Shown: piece by piece, positions 41,669-50,579 of the stretch
Layout of the letters: the number at the start of each line of letters is the position of its first letter
Position numbering within the stretch: position 1 is the stretch's first letter
NCBI GenBank assembly: GCA_046342195.1
Contig: JBKDQE010000013.1
Span: 124,001-188,000, forward strand
Origin: CANHBY01 sp046342195
GTDB lineage: Bacteria; Pseudomonadota; Gammaproteobacteria; Burkholderiales; Burkholderiaceae_C
DNA: 64,000 bases
Direction: 5' to 3'
Notes under the pieces: model-generated
Database searches by the model: none
Told to the model about the DNA's origin: nothing
What the model saw: only the letters and a program-made list of their open reading frames with translations
Made by a program: the position numbers and the translations under genes

Positions 41669-42682
41669 TCAACCAGCCTGCACACCGAGTTTGGCAAAAA
41701 GGCGCTGATCACGCTCCCAATCGGGGTTGCCGGTGGTCAAGAGTTTGTCACCATAAAACACAGAATTGGCGCCGGCCAAGAAACACAGCGCTTGCACGGC
41801 ATCGCTCATTTCTTGGCGCCCGGCAGACAATCGTACCCGCGCCTTGGGCATGGTAATGCGAGCCACAGCCACAGTACGCACAAACTCAAGGGGGTCAAGA
41901 GCTTGTTCGCCATATAAGGGCGTTCCCTCGACTTGCACCAAATTGTTGATGGGCACCGATTCTGGGTAGGGGTCAAGGTTGGCCAACTGGGCGATGAAAC
42001 CGGCCCGCTCGCTACGGCTTTCTCCCATTCCGATGATACCGCCACTGCAAACACTCATCCCGGCCTCACGAACACGGGCCAGCGTGTCGAGACGATCTTG
42101 GTAGTCACGGGTACGGATGATGCGGCCATAGGCCTCGGGGGAGGTGTCAAGATTGTGGTTGTAGTAATCAAGACCGGCAGACTTCAGGGCCTGAGCCTGA
42201 TCAATGCTCAACATGCCCAAGGTACAACAGGCCTCAAGGCCCAGTGCCTTGACCACACCGATGAGTTCAGCCACTTTTTCGATGTCTCGATCTTTCGGCT
42301 CACGCCAGGCTGCACCCATGCAAAATCGAGTGGCACCCTGCTCTTTGGCGGCGCGAGCCGCTGAAGCCACAGCTTCGACGTCAAGCAGCTTCCCGGCCTC
42401 AAGGCCGGTGTCGTAGTGAACCGATTGAGGGCAATAAGCGCAATCTTCGGGGCACCCGCCTGTTTTGATGGACAGCAAGGTGGAGAGCTGAACCTGATTG
42501 GCCGGAAAATACTCCCGGTGTACCTGCTGAGCACGGTATATCAGGTCACTGAAAGGAAGGTCCAACAGGGCCTGAACCTGGTCGCGTGGCCAGCGCTGTG
42601 CATCACACAGAGGGTGGGTGGCTACATTAGCCCGAGGATGATGCCATTCAACAGGTTGTGAGGACATTGCAGAGGAAGTCAT
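41669..42682 (-). CDS. bioB: Biotin synthase BioB
   Basis: BioB is the radical SAM enzyme that inserts sulfur into dethiobiotin. The SAM cluster cysteines are Cys77, Cys81 and Cys84 in CPEDCAYC, and the later YYNHNLDTS, GGIIGMGE and SAGRQEM segments, including the Arg ligand of the second cluster, are intact. The ATG at 42682 was chosen from several close starts (TTG 42700, ATG 42667); none has a strong ribosome site. uppP lies 69 bases upstream on the same strand, and I see no BirA-type operator in the gap. Confidence 0.95.
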   Translation of the reverse strand: MTSSAMSSQPVEWHHPRANVATHPLCDAQRWPRDQVQALLDLPFSDLIYRAQQVHREYFPANQVQLSTLLSIKTGGCPEDCAYCPQSVHYDTGLEAGKLLDVEAVASAARAAKEQGATRFCMGAAWREPKDRDIEKVAELIGVVKALGLEACCTLGMLSIDQAQALKSAGLDYYNHNLDTSPEAYGRIIRTRDYQDRLDTLARVREAGMSVCSGGIIGMGESRSERAGFIAQLANLDPYPESVPINNLVQVEGTPLYGEQALDPLEFVRTVAVARITMPKARVRLSAGRQEMSDAVQALCFLAGANSVFYGDKLLTTGNPDWERDQRLFAKLGVQAG

Positions 42683-42751
42683 AAGTTCAAGAACACACAA
42701 AACACCTCACAGTTTAGCCGGGTAAGGAGCGGCCCGTCGCGAGCCCCCCCT

Positions 42752-43609
42752 TCAGGCCTTCCACTCGACAAGGCCGACCCAAGCGGTGCATAGAACCAGC
42801 CCGCCAAACACAATACGGTACCAGGCGAACACCGTGAAATTGTGTGTAGAGACATAGCGAATCAGCCAACGAATGCACAGGAGGGCACTGAAAAACGCCA
42901 CCGCCCCTCCGACCAGAAACATCGGTAAATCAGATGCATGCAGGGCCTTATGATCTTTCAGGAGAGAATAGCCGCCCGCAGCCAGGAGGGTTGGAATACC
43001 GAGGAAAAAACTGAACTGGGTGGCACACTGCCGGGAAAAACCAAAACACATGGCACCGATGATAGTGGCCCCGGAACGGCTGGTGCCAGGGATCAGCGCC
43101 AAGCATTGCACCAAACCCACAAGTAAAGCATCCTTCACGCGCATATCGTCAACGCTCATGATGCGAGCCAAGCGCTCACCCGATTGATCTCGCAAGCCAT
43201 AGCGCTGCTGATGCCAGCGTTCAACCCACAAAATGACGATGCCACCCACAATGAAAGCGACTGCCACAGGAACAGGATGGAACAAATAGGTTTTCACGAT
43301 TTTCCCAAAGGCCAAACCCATAACCGCCGCAGGCACAAAAGCCACCAGCAAGTTGCCTGCAAACCGTTGAGCCACCGGATCACTGCGCAACCCCCGGAAA
43401 GTGCCCCACAAACGCTGACGATACTCCCACATCACGGCCAACATGGCCCCCGACTGGATGGCAATTTCAAAAACCTTGGCCCCTTCGCCGGTAAAATCAA
43501 GGAGCGAGGCCGCCAAAATCAGGTGTCCTGTGCTGGAAATGGGCAAAAACTCGGTCAAACCTTCGACCAAACCCATGAGTGCGGCTTTGAGTAAAACGAT
43601 TGCGTCCAA
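42752..43609 (-). CDS. uppP: Undecaprenyl-diphosphatase UppP (BacA)
   Basis: UppP recycles undecaprenyl diphosphate to the monophosphate carrier used in peptidoglycan and polysaccharide synthesis. The 285-residue membrane protein opens with the family signature GLVEGLTEFLPISSTGHLIL (catalytic Glu and Ser) and contains the second motif PGTSRSGATI. It has about eight helices. Bacitracin tolerance is a known consequence of its activity. It precedes bioB in the same direction and may be co-transcribed with the biotin genes. Confidence 0.96.
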   Translation of the reverse strand: MDAIVLLKAALMGLVEGLTEFLPISSTGHLILAASLLDFTGEGAKVFEIAIQSGAMLAVMWEYRQRLWGTFRGLRSDPVAQRFAGNLLVAFVPAAVMGLAFGKIVKTYLFHPVPVAVAFIVGGIVILWVERWHQQRYGLRDQSGERLARIMSVDDMRVKDALLVGLVQCLALIPGTSRSGATIIGAMCFGFSRQCATQFSFFLGIPTLLAAGGYSLLKDHKALHASDLPMFLVGGAVAFFSALLCIRWLIRYVSTHNFTVFAWYRIVFGGLVLCTAWVGLVEWKA

Positions 43610-43753
43610 TGGGGGCCTCCGGGAGTGTCAGAAAAAGCTTGACATCATCCCAGAAATACGACCAAGCGCGAGTAGGATTTGCATCAACGACCCCTCTTTT
43701 GACCCATCTTTGCAAAATCAAATGCCTTTTCACCTCTTGACGCCTATTGCTGT

Positions 43754-45007
43754 ATGAACCCATTTTCCAACGCTCAACTGCTCGACTTGGCCAAGCAATT
43801 TGGCACCCCTGCCTGGATTTATGATGCCACAACCATTCAGCGTCGCGTGGCTCAACTCCAAGTGTTTGACACCATTCGCTTTGCTCAAAAGGCTTGTTCC
43901 AACCTTCATATTTTGCGGCTGATGAAAACGCTTGGGGTGGTGGTTGATGCAGTCTCTCTTGGTGAAATCGAGCGCGCTCAACGCGCAGGGCTGACCCTCA
44001 CCACAGACCCTCGGCATGCGGAGCTCGTGTTCACTGCGGATTTGATTGACCGCCCTACCCTGAATCGGGTTGTTGCGGATCGTATTCCAGTCAATGCCGG
44101 CTCCATCGATATGCTGAACCAAATCGGTGAAGTCTCACCCGGTCATTCTGTATGGTTACGGATCAATCCAGGCTTTGGGCATGGTCACAGCAACAAGACC
44201 AACACCGGCGGAGAGCACAGCAAGCACGGCATTTGGCATGCCGATCTGGCCCATGCCCTGGCAACGATTCAGCGCCATCGTTTGTCACTGATTGGCTTGC
44301 ACATGCATATTGGTTCGGGCGTGGACTATGCTCATCTCGCTGAGGTTTGCGAAGCCATGGTGTCTTTGGTGCGAGCCACACATTCTCAGGGCCATGATAT
44401 TCAAGCCCTTTCGGCGGGCGGTGGTTTGTCTATTCCCTACCAACCGGGCGACCCTGAAGTCAATACCGGACATTACTTTAAGCTCTGGGATCATGCACGC
44501 CATGAGGCTGAAAACATCGTCGGACACCCCCTGAAACTCGAGATTGAACCCGGCCGCTATGTGGTGGCAGAAAGTGGCGTTCTGATTTCCGAAGTGCGCG
44601 CGGTAAAAAACATGGGAAGAAATCATTTTGTACTGGTTGATGCAGGCTTCAATGAATTGATGCGCCCCACCTTGTACGGTAGTTATCATGGCATCAGCAT
44701 CATCCCGCAAGCCTCAGAGGTTCCTGCCACCCCCTTGCGTCCCACCGTGGTTGCCGGCCCCCTGTGCGAATCAGGTGATGTCTTCACTCAACTCGAAGGA
44801 GGTGTGGTTTCCCCACGTGATTTGCCCGAGGCCAACGTCGGTGATTTGCTGGTGTTCCATGACACCGGAGCTTACGGAGCCAGCATGTCATCCACTTACA
44901 ACAGCCGGCCCCTCATACCCGAGGTTTTGGTCGAGCCCGCAGGCCATGCCCGATTAATTCGGCGTCGCCAAACCCTGGACGAATTACTTGAACTCGAAAA
45001 CCTGTGA
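43754..45007 (+). CDS. lysA: Diaminopimelate decarboxylase LysA
   Basis: LysA makes lysine from meso-diaminopimelate with PLP. The 417-residue fold-type III enzyme carries the PLP lysine Lys46 in FAQKACSN, VDAVSLGEIERA, the GLHMHIGSG loop, the phosphate-binding SAGGGLSIPY and the substrate motif CESGDVF. The FAQKACSN form is that of the E. coli branch. It is divergent from uppP across 144 bases and overlaps the following gene by GTGA, so the two are probably co-translated. Confidence 0.94.
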   Translation: MNPFSNAQLLDLAKQFGTPAWIYDATTIQRRVAQLQVFDTIRFAQKACSNLHILRLMKTLGVVVDAVSLGEIERAQRAGLTLTTDPRHAELVFTADLIDRPTLNRVVADRIPVNAGSIDMLNQIGEVSPGHSVWLRINPGFGHGHSNKTNTGGEHSKHGIWHADLAHALATIQRHRLSLIGLHMHIGSGVDYAHLAEVCEAMVSLVRATHSQGHDIQALSAGGGLSIPYQPGDPEVNTGHYFKLWDHARHEAENIVGHPLKLEIEPGRYVVAESGVLISEVRAVKNMGRNHFVLVDAGFNELMRPTLYGSYHGISIIPQASEVPATPLRPTVVAGPLCESGDVFTQLEGGVVSPRDLPEANVGDLLVFHDTGAYGASMSSTYNSRPLIPEVLVEPAGHARLIRRRQTLDELLELENL

Positions 45008-45318
45008 ACATCAAGCCACAAGTTCCTGATTCGGTTCCGATTCAAAAAGCCCTGGCAGGAAGTGAGCCGCTGCAGCGACTGCGACAAAGGCTGACTGAGT
45101 CACGGGCGCGGTTTGAGGCCCTTCGCGGCTGTTTGCCCCCGAACCTCTTGCCCCATGTGCAGCCTGGCCCACTCGACGAAACAAACTGGACACTGCTTGC
45201 CAGCAACCAAGCCATTGCCGTGAAGCTACGCCATTGGCAGCCCCTGATAGAAAAAACGCTTCAAGATGGCGGCTGGCCCGCCATTGGCTTGCGCATCAGG
45301 GTGAACCCTGGCTTTTGA
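45004..45318 (+). CDS. DUF721/DciA-like hypothetical protein
   Basis: This 104-residue protein starts with GTG overlapping the lysA stop (GTGA). After a variable, basic N-terminal part, the segment LPPNLLPHVQPGPLDETNW followed by NQAIAVKLRHWQP resembles the DUF721 family, whose best-known member DciA loads or recruits the replicative helicase in bacteria lacking DnaC. This short form keeps only the central DUF721 region. The identification is by pattern only. It precedes the convergent tRNA terminator by a few bases. Confidence 0.65.
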   Translation: MNIKPQVPDSVPIQKALAGSEPLQRLRQRLTESRARFEALRGCLPPNLLPHVQPGPLDETNWTLLASNQAIAVKLRHWQPLIEKTLQDGGWPAIGLRIRVNPGF

Positions 45319-45326
45319 TGACCCAT

Positions 45327-45363
45327 GAAAAAATAAAAACGGGGCCTGCGTAAACAGACCCCG
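45327..45363 (-). terminator. Rho-independent terminator of tRNA-Thr
   Basis: On the minus strand a GC-rich stem (CGGGG pairing with CCCCG, 45340-45363, plus an inner CTG/CAG) is followed by a long T-rich tail (45339 down to 45327). It lies 11 bases beyond the tRNA 3' end and is a textbook intrinsic terminator. Confidence 0.85.
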
Positions 45364-45374
45364 GCTTCATGATT

Positions 45375-45450
45375 TGGTGCCCCCGACAGGAATCGAACCC
45401 GTGACCTTCGGTTTACAAAACCGCTGCTCTACCAGCTGAGCTACAAGGGC
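45375..45450 (-). tRNA. tRNA-Thr (anticodon TGT)
   Basis: The minus strand gives a 76-base cloverleaf starting GCCCTTG and ending GGGGGCACCA, with the 3' CCA encoded. D-arm (AGCTCAGCTGGTAGAGC) and T-arm (GGGTTCGATTCC) are intact, and the anticodon loop TTTGTAA places TGT at 34-36, reading ACA. The first pair of the anticodon stem is a G/A mismatch. It lies downstream of cheZ on the same strand with its own terminator. Confidence 0.95.
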
Positions 45451-45459
45451 AAAGGCGAC

Positions 45460-45488
45460 ATTGTAAACCGAACATCCGTGGAATTTAC
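45460..45488 (-). promoter_or_regulatory. Possible promoter of tRNA-Thr
   Basis: TACAAT on the minus strand (45465-45460) lies nine bases before the tRNA 5' end and resembles a -10 box; the -35 region is AT-rich but poorly matched. Readthrough from cheZ is an alternative. Confidence 0.3.
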
Positions 45489-45507
45489 ACACCCATCAGC
45501 AGATGTT

Positions 45508-46203
45508 CTAAAACCCAAGGCTTGCAAGCAAATCATCGACTTCTCCCTGGTTATTCACCACATCGGTGCGACCTTCGGTAACGACAGGCCCTTGAAGGTC
45601 AATTTTTTGGGTAATTTCAGCAGGAGCCGCTTGAACCAATAAACTCACGAGGCTGTCTTCCAAATCAGTGGCCAAGCCAACCACTTTGGCCACCACTTGG
45701 CCCGTCAGATCGTGAAAATCCTGGGCCATCATGATGTCGGTCAGGTGTTGATCGACCCGGGCTGTTGCAGCTTCTACTTCACTCACAAAATTGATCAAAG
45801 CACCTGAGGCCACCGCCTTGACCGGGTTGGACATTAAAGCCTCGGCAATGCCACGGGTTTCATTGTTGATGTGAACATGTTCCTGCTTGGCTCGGTCAAC
45901 AGAATTTAAAACCTTGTCGGCGGCCTCGCCGGTTTTTTTGGCGATATAACTCAAGCGGCTGCGGGCGTCCGGCAAACCTTGGGCGGCCACCTGAAGTTTG
46001 GGCATCACGCCCAATTGCATCAGGGTGTCGTGAAGCTGACGGGTGATTAAACCGAGCTGGTGATACACGTCAGCCGGAGTGATCGCTGCCGAAGCCTGAT
46101 AAGCCAAATCAGCGGGCTCAGCCGGCCGGGCTTGAGCGGGTTCAATACAAGCGCTTATTTCTGAGGCTGGAGTGTTCCAGGAAGAAAGATCGTTCATGTT
46201 CAT
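45508..46203 (-). CDS. cheZ: Chemotaxis phosphatase CheZ
   Basis: CheZ dephosphorylates CheY-P and ends the tumble signal. The 231-residue protein is largely helical, with the catalytic-helix segment containing IMMAQDFHDLTGQV (Asp and Gln of the active site) and a C-terminal CheY-binding tail GEVDDLLASLGF nearly identical to the classical one. The first 35 residues are a loose extension. An AGGGGGG ribosome site lies six bases before the ATG. It follows cheY by 12 bases in the motA-motB-cheY-cheZ operon. Confidence 0.93.
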   Translation of the reverse strand: MNMNDLSSWNTPASEISACIEPAQARPAEPADLAYQASAAITPADVYHQLGLITRQLHDTLMQLGVMPKLQVAAQGLPDARSRLSYIAKKTGEAADKVLNSVDRAKQEHVHINNETRGIAEALMSNPVKAVASGALINFVSEVEAATARVDQHLTDIMMAQDFHDLTGQVVAKVVGLATDLEDSLVSLLVQAAPAEITQKIDLQGPVVTEGRTDVVNNQGEVDDLLASLGF

Positions 46204-46215
46204 TTTCAGCCCCCC

Positions 46216-46614
46216 TTAGGCCGTAGCAGCTAACTTTTGCATGATTTTGAGAACCTTTTCCTCCAAAGTCGCTTTGGTGAAAGGTTTCACAATGTAGCCC
46301 GCCGCACCTTCTTGGGCTGCTCTGACGATATCTTCTTTACGCGCCTCGGCTGTGACCATCAAGACGGGAAGGTGCTTGAGGGAAGGGTCTTTTTTGATTC
46401 CTGCCAAAAGATCAAATCCTGTCATGTTGGGCATATTGATATCACTGACCACGAAATCATATTTGGAATTCCTCAGCATCGCCAAAGCCACCACACCATC
46501 TTCAGCCTCTTCAGCATTGTTATAGCCAATTTCTTTCAGTAGCCCGCGCACAATGCGACGCATGGTAGAGAAATCATCAACAATCAGAAATTTCATGTCA
46601 GCTTGTGTGCTCAT
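46216..46614 (-). CDS. cheY: Chemotaxis response regulator CheY
   Basis: This 132-residue single-domain receiver binds the flagellar switch when phosphorylated. The acidic pair Asp13/Asp14, phospho-acceptor Asp58 (SDINMPNMTG), Thr88 (VTAEA) and Lys110 (VKPFT) are all in place, and FSTMRRIVRGLLKEIG is the classical CheY start. No output domain is present. It sits between motB and cheZ. A second CheY-like gene lies near 58403 in the cheA operon and has the PatA-like VTxD divergence. Confidence 0.95.
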   Translation of the reverse strand: MSTQADMKFLIVDDFSTMRRIVRGLLKEIGYNNAEEAEDGVVALAMLRNSKYDFVVSDINMPNMTGFDLLAGIKKDPSLKHLPVLMVTAEARKEDIVRAAQEGAAGYIVKPFTKATLEEKVLKIMQKLAATA

Positions 46615-46656
46615 TGGGGTTCCTCACTGATATGCTGGCCTCAAGGGCCTGAAAGG

Positions 46657-47595
46657 TTATCGGGTTGTCCCGCTGGAAATTGAGGGCAAATTCGGATCAT
46701 CCTGCAAATCTGTGAAATCAGGATTCGTGTCGAAAACCCGCTCTTCGGCCTCTTTTGTCATGACAATCAAACTGATACGACGGTTGGTCGGGTGCTTTGG
46801 GTCTTCCGGCAATAAAGGCACACTGTGAGCCAACCCCAGAACACGCAACACTCGACCTTCAGGCAAGCCACCCAGCAAAAGCTCGCGCCGAGAAGCATTG
46901 GCGCGGTCACTTGAGAGCTCCCAGTTGCTGTATCCCCAGTCTCCAGAGCTGAATTTTTGGCCATCCGTATGGCCCTCCAGCGTCAAACGATTGGGCACCT
47001 CGACCAAAACCTCTCCAATCACCCGCAATAAATCTCGCATATAAGGTTTCACGACCGCGCTGCCGATATCAAACATGGGGCGGTTGTTTTCGTCAATAAT
47101 TTGAATTCGCAAGCCATCACGGGTCATGTCTAACTTGATTTGACCTTGATGAGGTGCCAGTTTGGGGTTGGCCGCAAGCATCTTGCTGACTTTTTGCTTT
47201 AATTTCTCCAACTTGGCACGATCTGCACGGTGCTGCTCTGCCTTTAAAGCCAAAAGATTCATCTTATTGGGGGGGGCTTCAATATCCCCCCGCTTGACCT
47301 GACCTGAACTTCGGGAAAGGTCCGTTCCCCCTCCCTTGAGCACATGCGCTGAATCCCCCGAGCCGCTGCCTGTATTCGACAAAGCCAATTTCAAAGGTGT
47401 ATTAAAATAATCCGCAATACCTTTCTTGTCGCCTTCTGTCGTCGAGCCCAAAAGCCACATCAACAAGAAAAACGCCATCATGGCGGTGACAAAATCGGCG
47501 TAGGCAATTTTCCAGGCCCCTCCATGAGCGCCATGCCCGCCCTTTTTGATCTTTTTGACAATAATCGGTTGAAGCTTTTTCGCATCTCCGGCCAT
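46657..47595 (-). CDS. motB: Flagellar stator protein MotB
   Basis: MotB anchors the stator to peptidoglycan and, with MotA, conducts protons. The single helix carries the proton-binding Asp34 in AYADFVTAMMAFF, and the C-terminal OmpA-like domain shows LTLEGHTDGQ and NWELSSDRANASRREL. The linker is Lys/Gly-rich with a C8/G8 run near 47276. The 312-residue length is normal. It starts eight bases after the motA stop. Confidence 0.95.
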   Translation of the reverse strand: MAGDAKKLQPIIVKKIKKGGHGAHGGAWKIAYADFVTAMMAFFLLMWLLGSTTEGDKKGIADYFNTPLKLALSNTGSGSGDSAHVLKGGGTDLSRSSGQVKRGDIEAPPNKMNLLALKAEQHRADRAKLEKLKQKVSKMLAANPKLAPHQGQIKLDMTRDGLRIQIIDENNRPMFDIGSAVVKPYMRDLLRVIGEVLVEVPNRLTLEGHTDGQKFSSGDWGYSNWELSSDRANASRRELLLGGLPEGRVLRVLGLAHSVPLLPEDPKHPTNRRISLIVMTKEAEERVFDTNPDFTDLQDDPNLPSISSGTTR

Positions 47596-47603
47596 GGTTT
47601 ACC

Positions 47604-48464
47604 TTACTTTTTTCCCTTTACGTGGCTTTCCAGCTCACTGAAGGTCGGGCGGTCCGTTGAGTAAAGCACCTTGCGCCCGAATTCCACCGCCACCTGGGGG
47701 GCATAGCCCTGCATACTGGCCAGCAAGGTCGTCTTGATGCATTGAAGTTCCTTGGTGTTTTCATCCAGCTTTTGCTCCAACAGGCCCGACAAAGGCTCCA
47801 CAAAAGCATACGCCAGCAAAATACCCAGAAAAGTGCCCACCAGGGCAGAACCAATCATGCCCCCCAGAACAGCCGGTGGAGCTCCTACCGAGCCCATGGT
47901 ATTGACCACGCCCAACACCGCTGCCACGATGCCAAAGGCAGGCAGAGCTCCGGCGAGGCGGGCAATGGCTGCCACAGGGGCATGAGCCTCATGGTGGTGA
48001 GTTTCGATTTCACTGTCCATGAGGCTTTCAATTTCGTGGGCATTCAAGTTGCCCGACACCATCATGCGCAGGTAATCAGTGATGAATTCGACCACATGAT
48101 GATCATGACCGACCGTCGGGTACTTTTGAAAAATAGAGGAGCTATGGGGGTCTTCAACATCTTTTTCAATCGACATCAGGCCCTCTTTGCGGGCTTTCTG
48201 GAGTAAGTCATAGAGCAAGGCCATCAACTCCATGTAACGAGCTTTGTTGTACTTTGATGCCTTGAAGCATGAGAGAACCCCGGCCAAGGTTGCCTTTAAT
48301 ACCTTGGGTTGGTTGTTCACCAAAAAAGCACCCCCAGCCGCACCCCCAATAGTAGCCATCTCAAAAGGCAAGGCTTTCAAAATAACCCCAATATTGCCCC
48401 CGTGTGCGATATACACACCAAAAACGCACACAATCACAATGATCCAGCCAATTAACACGAACAT
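47604..48464 (-). CDS. motA: Flagellar stator protein MotA
   Basis: MotA forms the stator channel with MotB and contacts FliG. The 286-residue protein has four helices: two near the N terminus (IGWIIVIVCVFGVYIAHGG) and two late (ALPAFGIVAAVLGVVNTM and MIGSALVGTFLGILLAYAFVEPL), with a large cytoplasmic loop between. The conserved prolines flanking helix 3 are present. It heads motA-motB-cheY-cheZ, and a sigma-28 promoter lies about 58 bases upstream. Confidence 0.95.
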   Translation of the reverse strand: MFVLIGWIIVIVCVFGVYIAHGGNIGVILKALPFEMATIGGAAGGAFLVNNQPKVLKATLAGVLSCFKASKYNKARYMELMALLYDLLQKARKEGLMSIEKDVEDPHSSSIFQKYPTVGHDHHVVEFITDYLRMMVSGNLNAHEIESLMDSEIETHHHEAHAPVAAIARLAGALPAFGIVAAVLGVVNTMGSVGAPPAVLGGMIGSALVGTFLGILLAYAFVEPLSGLLEQKLDENTKELQCIKTTLLASMQGYAPQVAVEFGRKVLYSTDRPTFSELESHVKGKK

Positions 48465-48521
48465 GGTGTCAGCCCAGAATGATTGGGGTCAATGACGACA
48501 GAAGCCCCTGCCTTTGTGAGC

Positions 48522-48548
48522 TTATCGGCTGGTCTTGTTGAGGCTTGA
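48522..48548 (-). promoter_or_regulatory. Sigma-28 (FliA) promoter of motA-motB-cheY-cheZ
   Basis: On the minus strand the -35 element TCAAGCCT (48548-48541) is followed by exactly 11 bases and then GCCGATAA (48529-48522), a perfect sigma-28 -10 box. TCAAG is the usual proteobacterial -35 core. It is 58 bases before the motA start. Confidence 0.85.
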
Positions 48549-48755
48549 GTTCTTTTTGTTGCGACGCAATATGAGACACTCTCATGCCATCGGCCTTGAT
48601 TGGGGAAATCCTTGCTGAGGTCGCCTGACCGCTGGCCGGCCTTGGTTTGGAGAGGTTCCCTGATAAAAACACTCAATTGGTGGATGGCCTGATGTAGGGG
48701 AATCCTCTATAACCGTGACTTCATATTATTCTCCAGCCTCGTTTTTGGGCTCACC

Positions 48756-49964
48756 ATGCCTACTTCTCTTACTTTGCTGCTGATCTCCGGCTCCATTTTG
48801 CTGATATCTGCGGGCGCAATCACTTTGTTTGGCTCTTCTCGCTTGGTTTATCGGGGCTACTGGGCCTGGGTCAGTTCCCAATGGCTGCTCGCAATGGGTG
48901 TTTTAGCCAGTGCATTTACAAGCCAATACCCCCCATTGGTGGTGTTGTCGAATTTACTCACACTGCCGTGGCCGATTGGTCTGCTCTTGGGCCTGCGCCT
49001 TTTTTACGCCAGGCACCCCATTCGAGTGCCTTCCTCCGTAGATCGGGTGCTCGTCACCACAGGCTTTTTGCTATGGTTTGGTACTTGGGTCATCTTTCCA
49101 AACCAACTTCATCAATCGGCCACTTTCGGCATGTTCTGCATCGTACTCAATCTCTATACGGCGAGCATGATGCTTCTTCTGCGAGAATTCAAAAAGAATT
49201 CAGCGCTTCATCTTTTGTTCTTGACCCTGCTGGTTGGCTGCGTGGTACAAAGCCTGCCCTGCGCTGATTTTTTCTTCCACGGAAGTCAGTCTGTGATTTA
49301 CTCCGTCGGGCATTCATTTTATGCGGCCCTGGTCGCAATTTCCATGGTCTATGCCTGCTTGTACCTCACGCACGAACGCACTGAACTTCGACTACGCTAC
49401 TCAAAAGGACGGCTGCGTTATTTGGCCGACATTGATGCACTGACCAACGTTCCAAATCGTCGGAGGTTTCATGAGCTTTGTGCTCGGGCCCTGAGCACCC
49501 AGCCAGGTTCTGACATGGCCCTGATGATGTTTGACATTGATTACTTTAAAAGAATCAATGACACCTTGGGTCATGCAGCAGGAGATGATGCGCTGAGACA
49601 GGTCGGGCTGTGCATTCGGGATACCCTGCGTGAATTGGACATCGCTGGAAGATTAGGTGGCGACGAATTCGCGGTGCTCCTGCCAGATACAACAGTTGAT
49701 GAAGCCATGACGGTGGCTGCACGCATTGTTTCGAGGTTGGAAGGTCGTCAAGCAACGCCGGGGCTGGCCAAGCTGGGCTTGAGCTTTGGTGTGGTGCAGC
49801 CAGGCCGGGATGAGCCATTGACAGAGGCACTCAAACGCGCCGACCAAGCCCTCTATGAAGCCAAACGCCAGGGCCGTGGCCGTGCCGTGATTGCCATATC
49901 AGGGAAAGAACGCCGCCCGGTTTTTAGCCGCAGCCAAGTCATGGATTTGACCACCATCGCCTGA
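48756..49964 (+). CDS. Membrane-bound diguanylate cyclase (GGDEF)
   Basis: This 402-residue enzyme should make cyclic di-GMP from GTP. The first 215 residues hold about seven hydrophobic helices with no periplasmic domain, a MASE-like membrane sensor. The GGDEF domain starts near 225 (DALTNVPNRRRF) with the intact GGDEF signature at 301-305, and an inhibitory RxxD site (RELD) five residues upstream, so product inhibition is expected. No EAL domain is present. It is divergent from motA and may tune the neighbouring motility genes. Confidence 0.93.
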   Translation: MPTSLTLLLISGSILLISAGAITLFGSSRLVYRGYWAWVSSQWLLAMGVLASAFTSQYPPLVVLSNLLTLPWPIGLLLGLRLFYARHPIRVPSSVDRVLVTTGFLLWFGTWVIFPNQLHQSATFGMFCIVLNLYTASMMLLLREFKKNSALHLLFLTLLVGCVVQSLPCADFFFHGSQSVIYSVGHSFYAALVAISMVYACLYLTHERTELRLRYSKGRLRYLADIDALTNVPNRRRFHELCARALSTQPGSDMALMMFDIDYFKRINDTLGHAAGDDALRQVGLCIRDTLRELDIAGRLGGDEFAVLLPDTTVDEAMTVAARIVSRLEGRQATPGLAKLGLSFGVVQPGRDEPLTEALKRADQALYEAKRQGRGRAVIAISGKERRPVFSRSQVMDLTTIA

Positions 49965-49992
49965 GCAAGCTCAAGCCCGGCCACAGACAGGT

Positions 49993-50562
49993 TCAGGTTT
50001 TGGGCAGCGTGACGCCGCGTTGCCCCTGATATTTTCCGCCGCGGTCTTTGTAGCTGGTGTCGCAAACTTCATCGCTTTCGAAAAAAAGAACTTGCGCGCA
50101 ACCTTCTCCAGCATAAATTTTGGCAGGCAAGGGTGTGGTATTACTGAACTCTAAGGTCACATAACCCTCCCACTCGGGTTCAAAAGGGGTGACGTTGACG
50201 ATAATACCGCAACGGGCGTAAGTGCTTTTACCCAAACAAATAGTGAGCACATTGCGTGGAATACGAAAATATTCAACCGTGCGGGCCAATGCAAAGCTGT
50301 TGGGCGGAATCACACAAACATCTGCTTCAATATCTACAAAACTGCGCTCATCAAAATTTTTAGGGTCAACGACTGTACTGAAAATATTCGTAAATACCTT
50401 GAATTCAGAGGCGCAGCGAATATCGTAACCATAGCTGGAAGTTCCATAGCTGACGATACGGTTCCCCTTCGGATCACTCCGAACCTGGCCAGGTTCAAAA
50501 GGCTCAATCATGCCGTGCTCTTCAGCCATACGGCGAATCCATTTGTCACTTTTAATGCTCAT
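49993..50562 (-). CDS. dcd: dCTP deaminase
   Basis: Dcd deaminates dCTP to dUTP, feeding thymidylate synthesis. The 189-residue protein is close to full family length and shows SSYGYDIRCA, VVDPKNFDE, GKSTYARCGI, the catalytic segment VNVTPFEPEWEGYVTLEFSNT and the YAGEGCAQVLFFE strand. It follows mrp after 17 bases in the same direction, and the pair faces metG, the typical Burkholderiales arrangement. Confidence 0.96.
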   Translation of the reverse strand: MSIKSDKWIRRMAEEHGMIEPFEPGQVRSDPKGNRIVSYGTSSYGYDIRCASEFKVFTNIFSTVVDPKNFDERSFVDIEADVCVIPPNSFALARTVEYFRIPRNVLTICLGKSTYARCGIIVNVTPFEPEWEGYVTLEFSNTTPLPAKIYAGEGCAQVLFFESDEVCDTSYKDRGGKYQGQRGVTLPKT

Positions 50563-50579
50563 GGGTACCTTAGATGTGA

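Noticed and set aside
42683..42751. Possible BirA operator before bioB
   Set aside because: No TTGTAAAC/GTTTACAA pair with the right spacing. The similar TGTAAACC string near 45463 lies beside tRNA-Thr, far from the bio genes.
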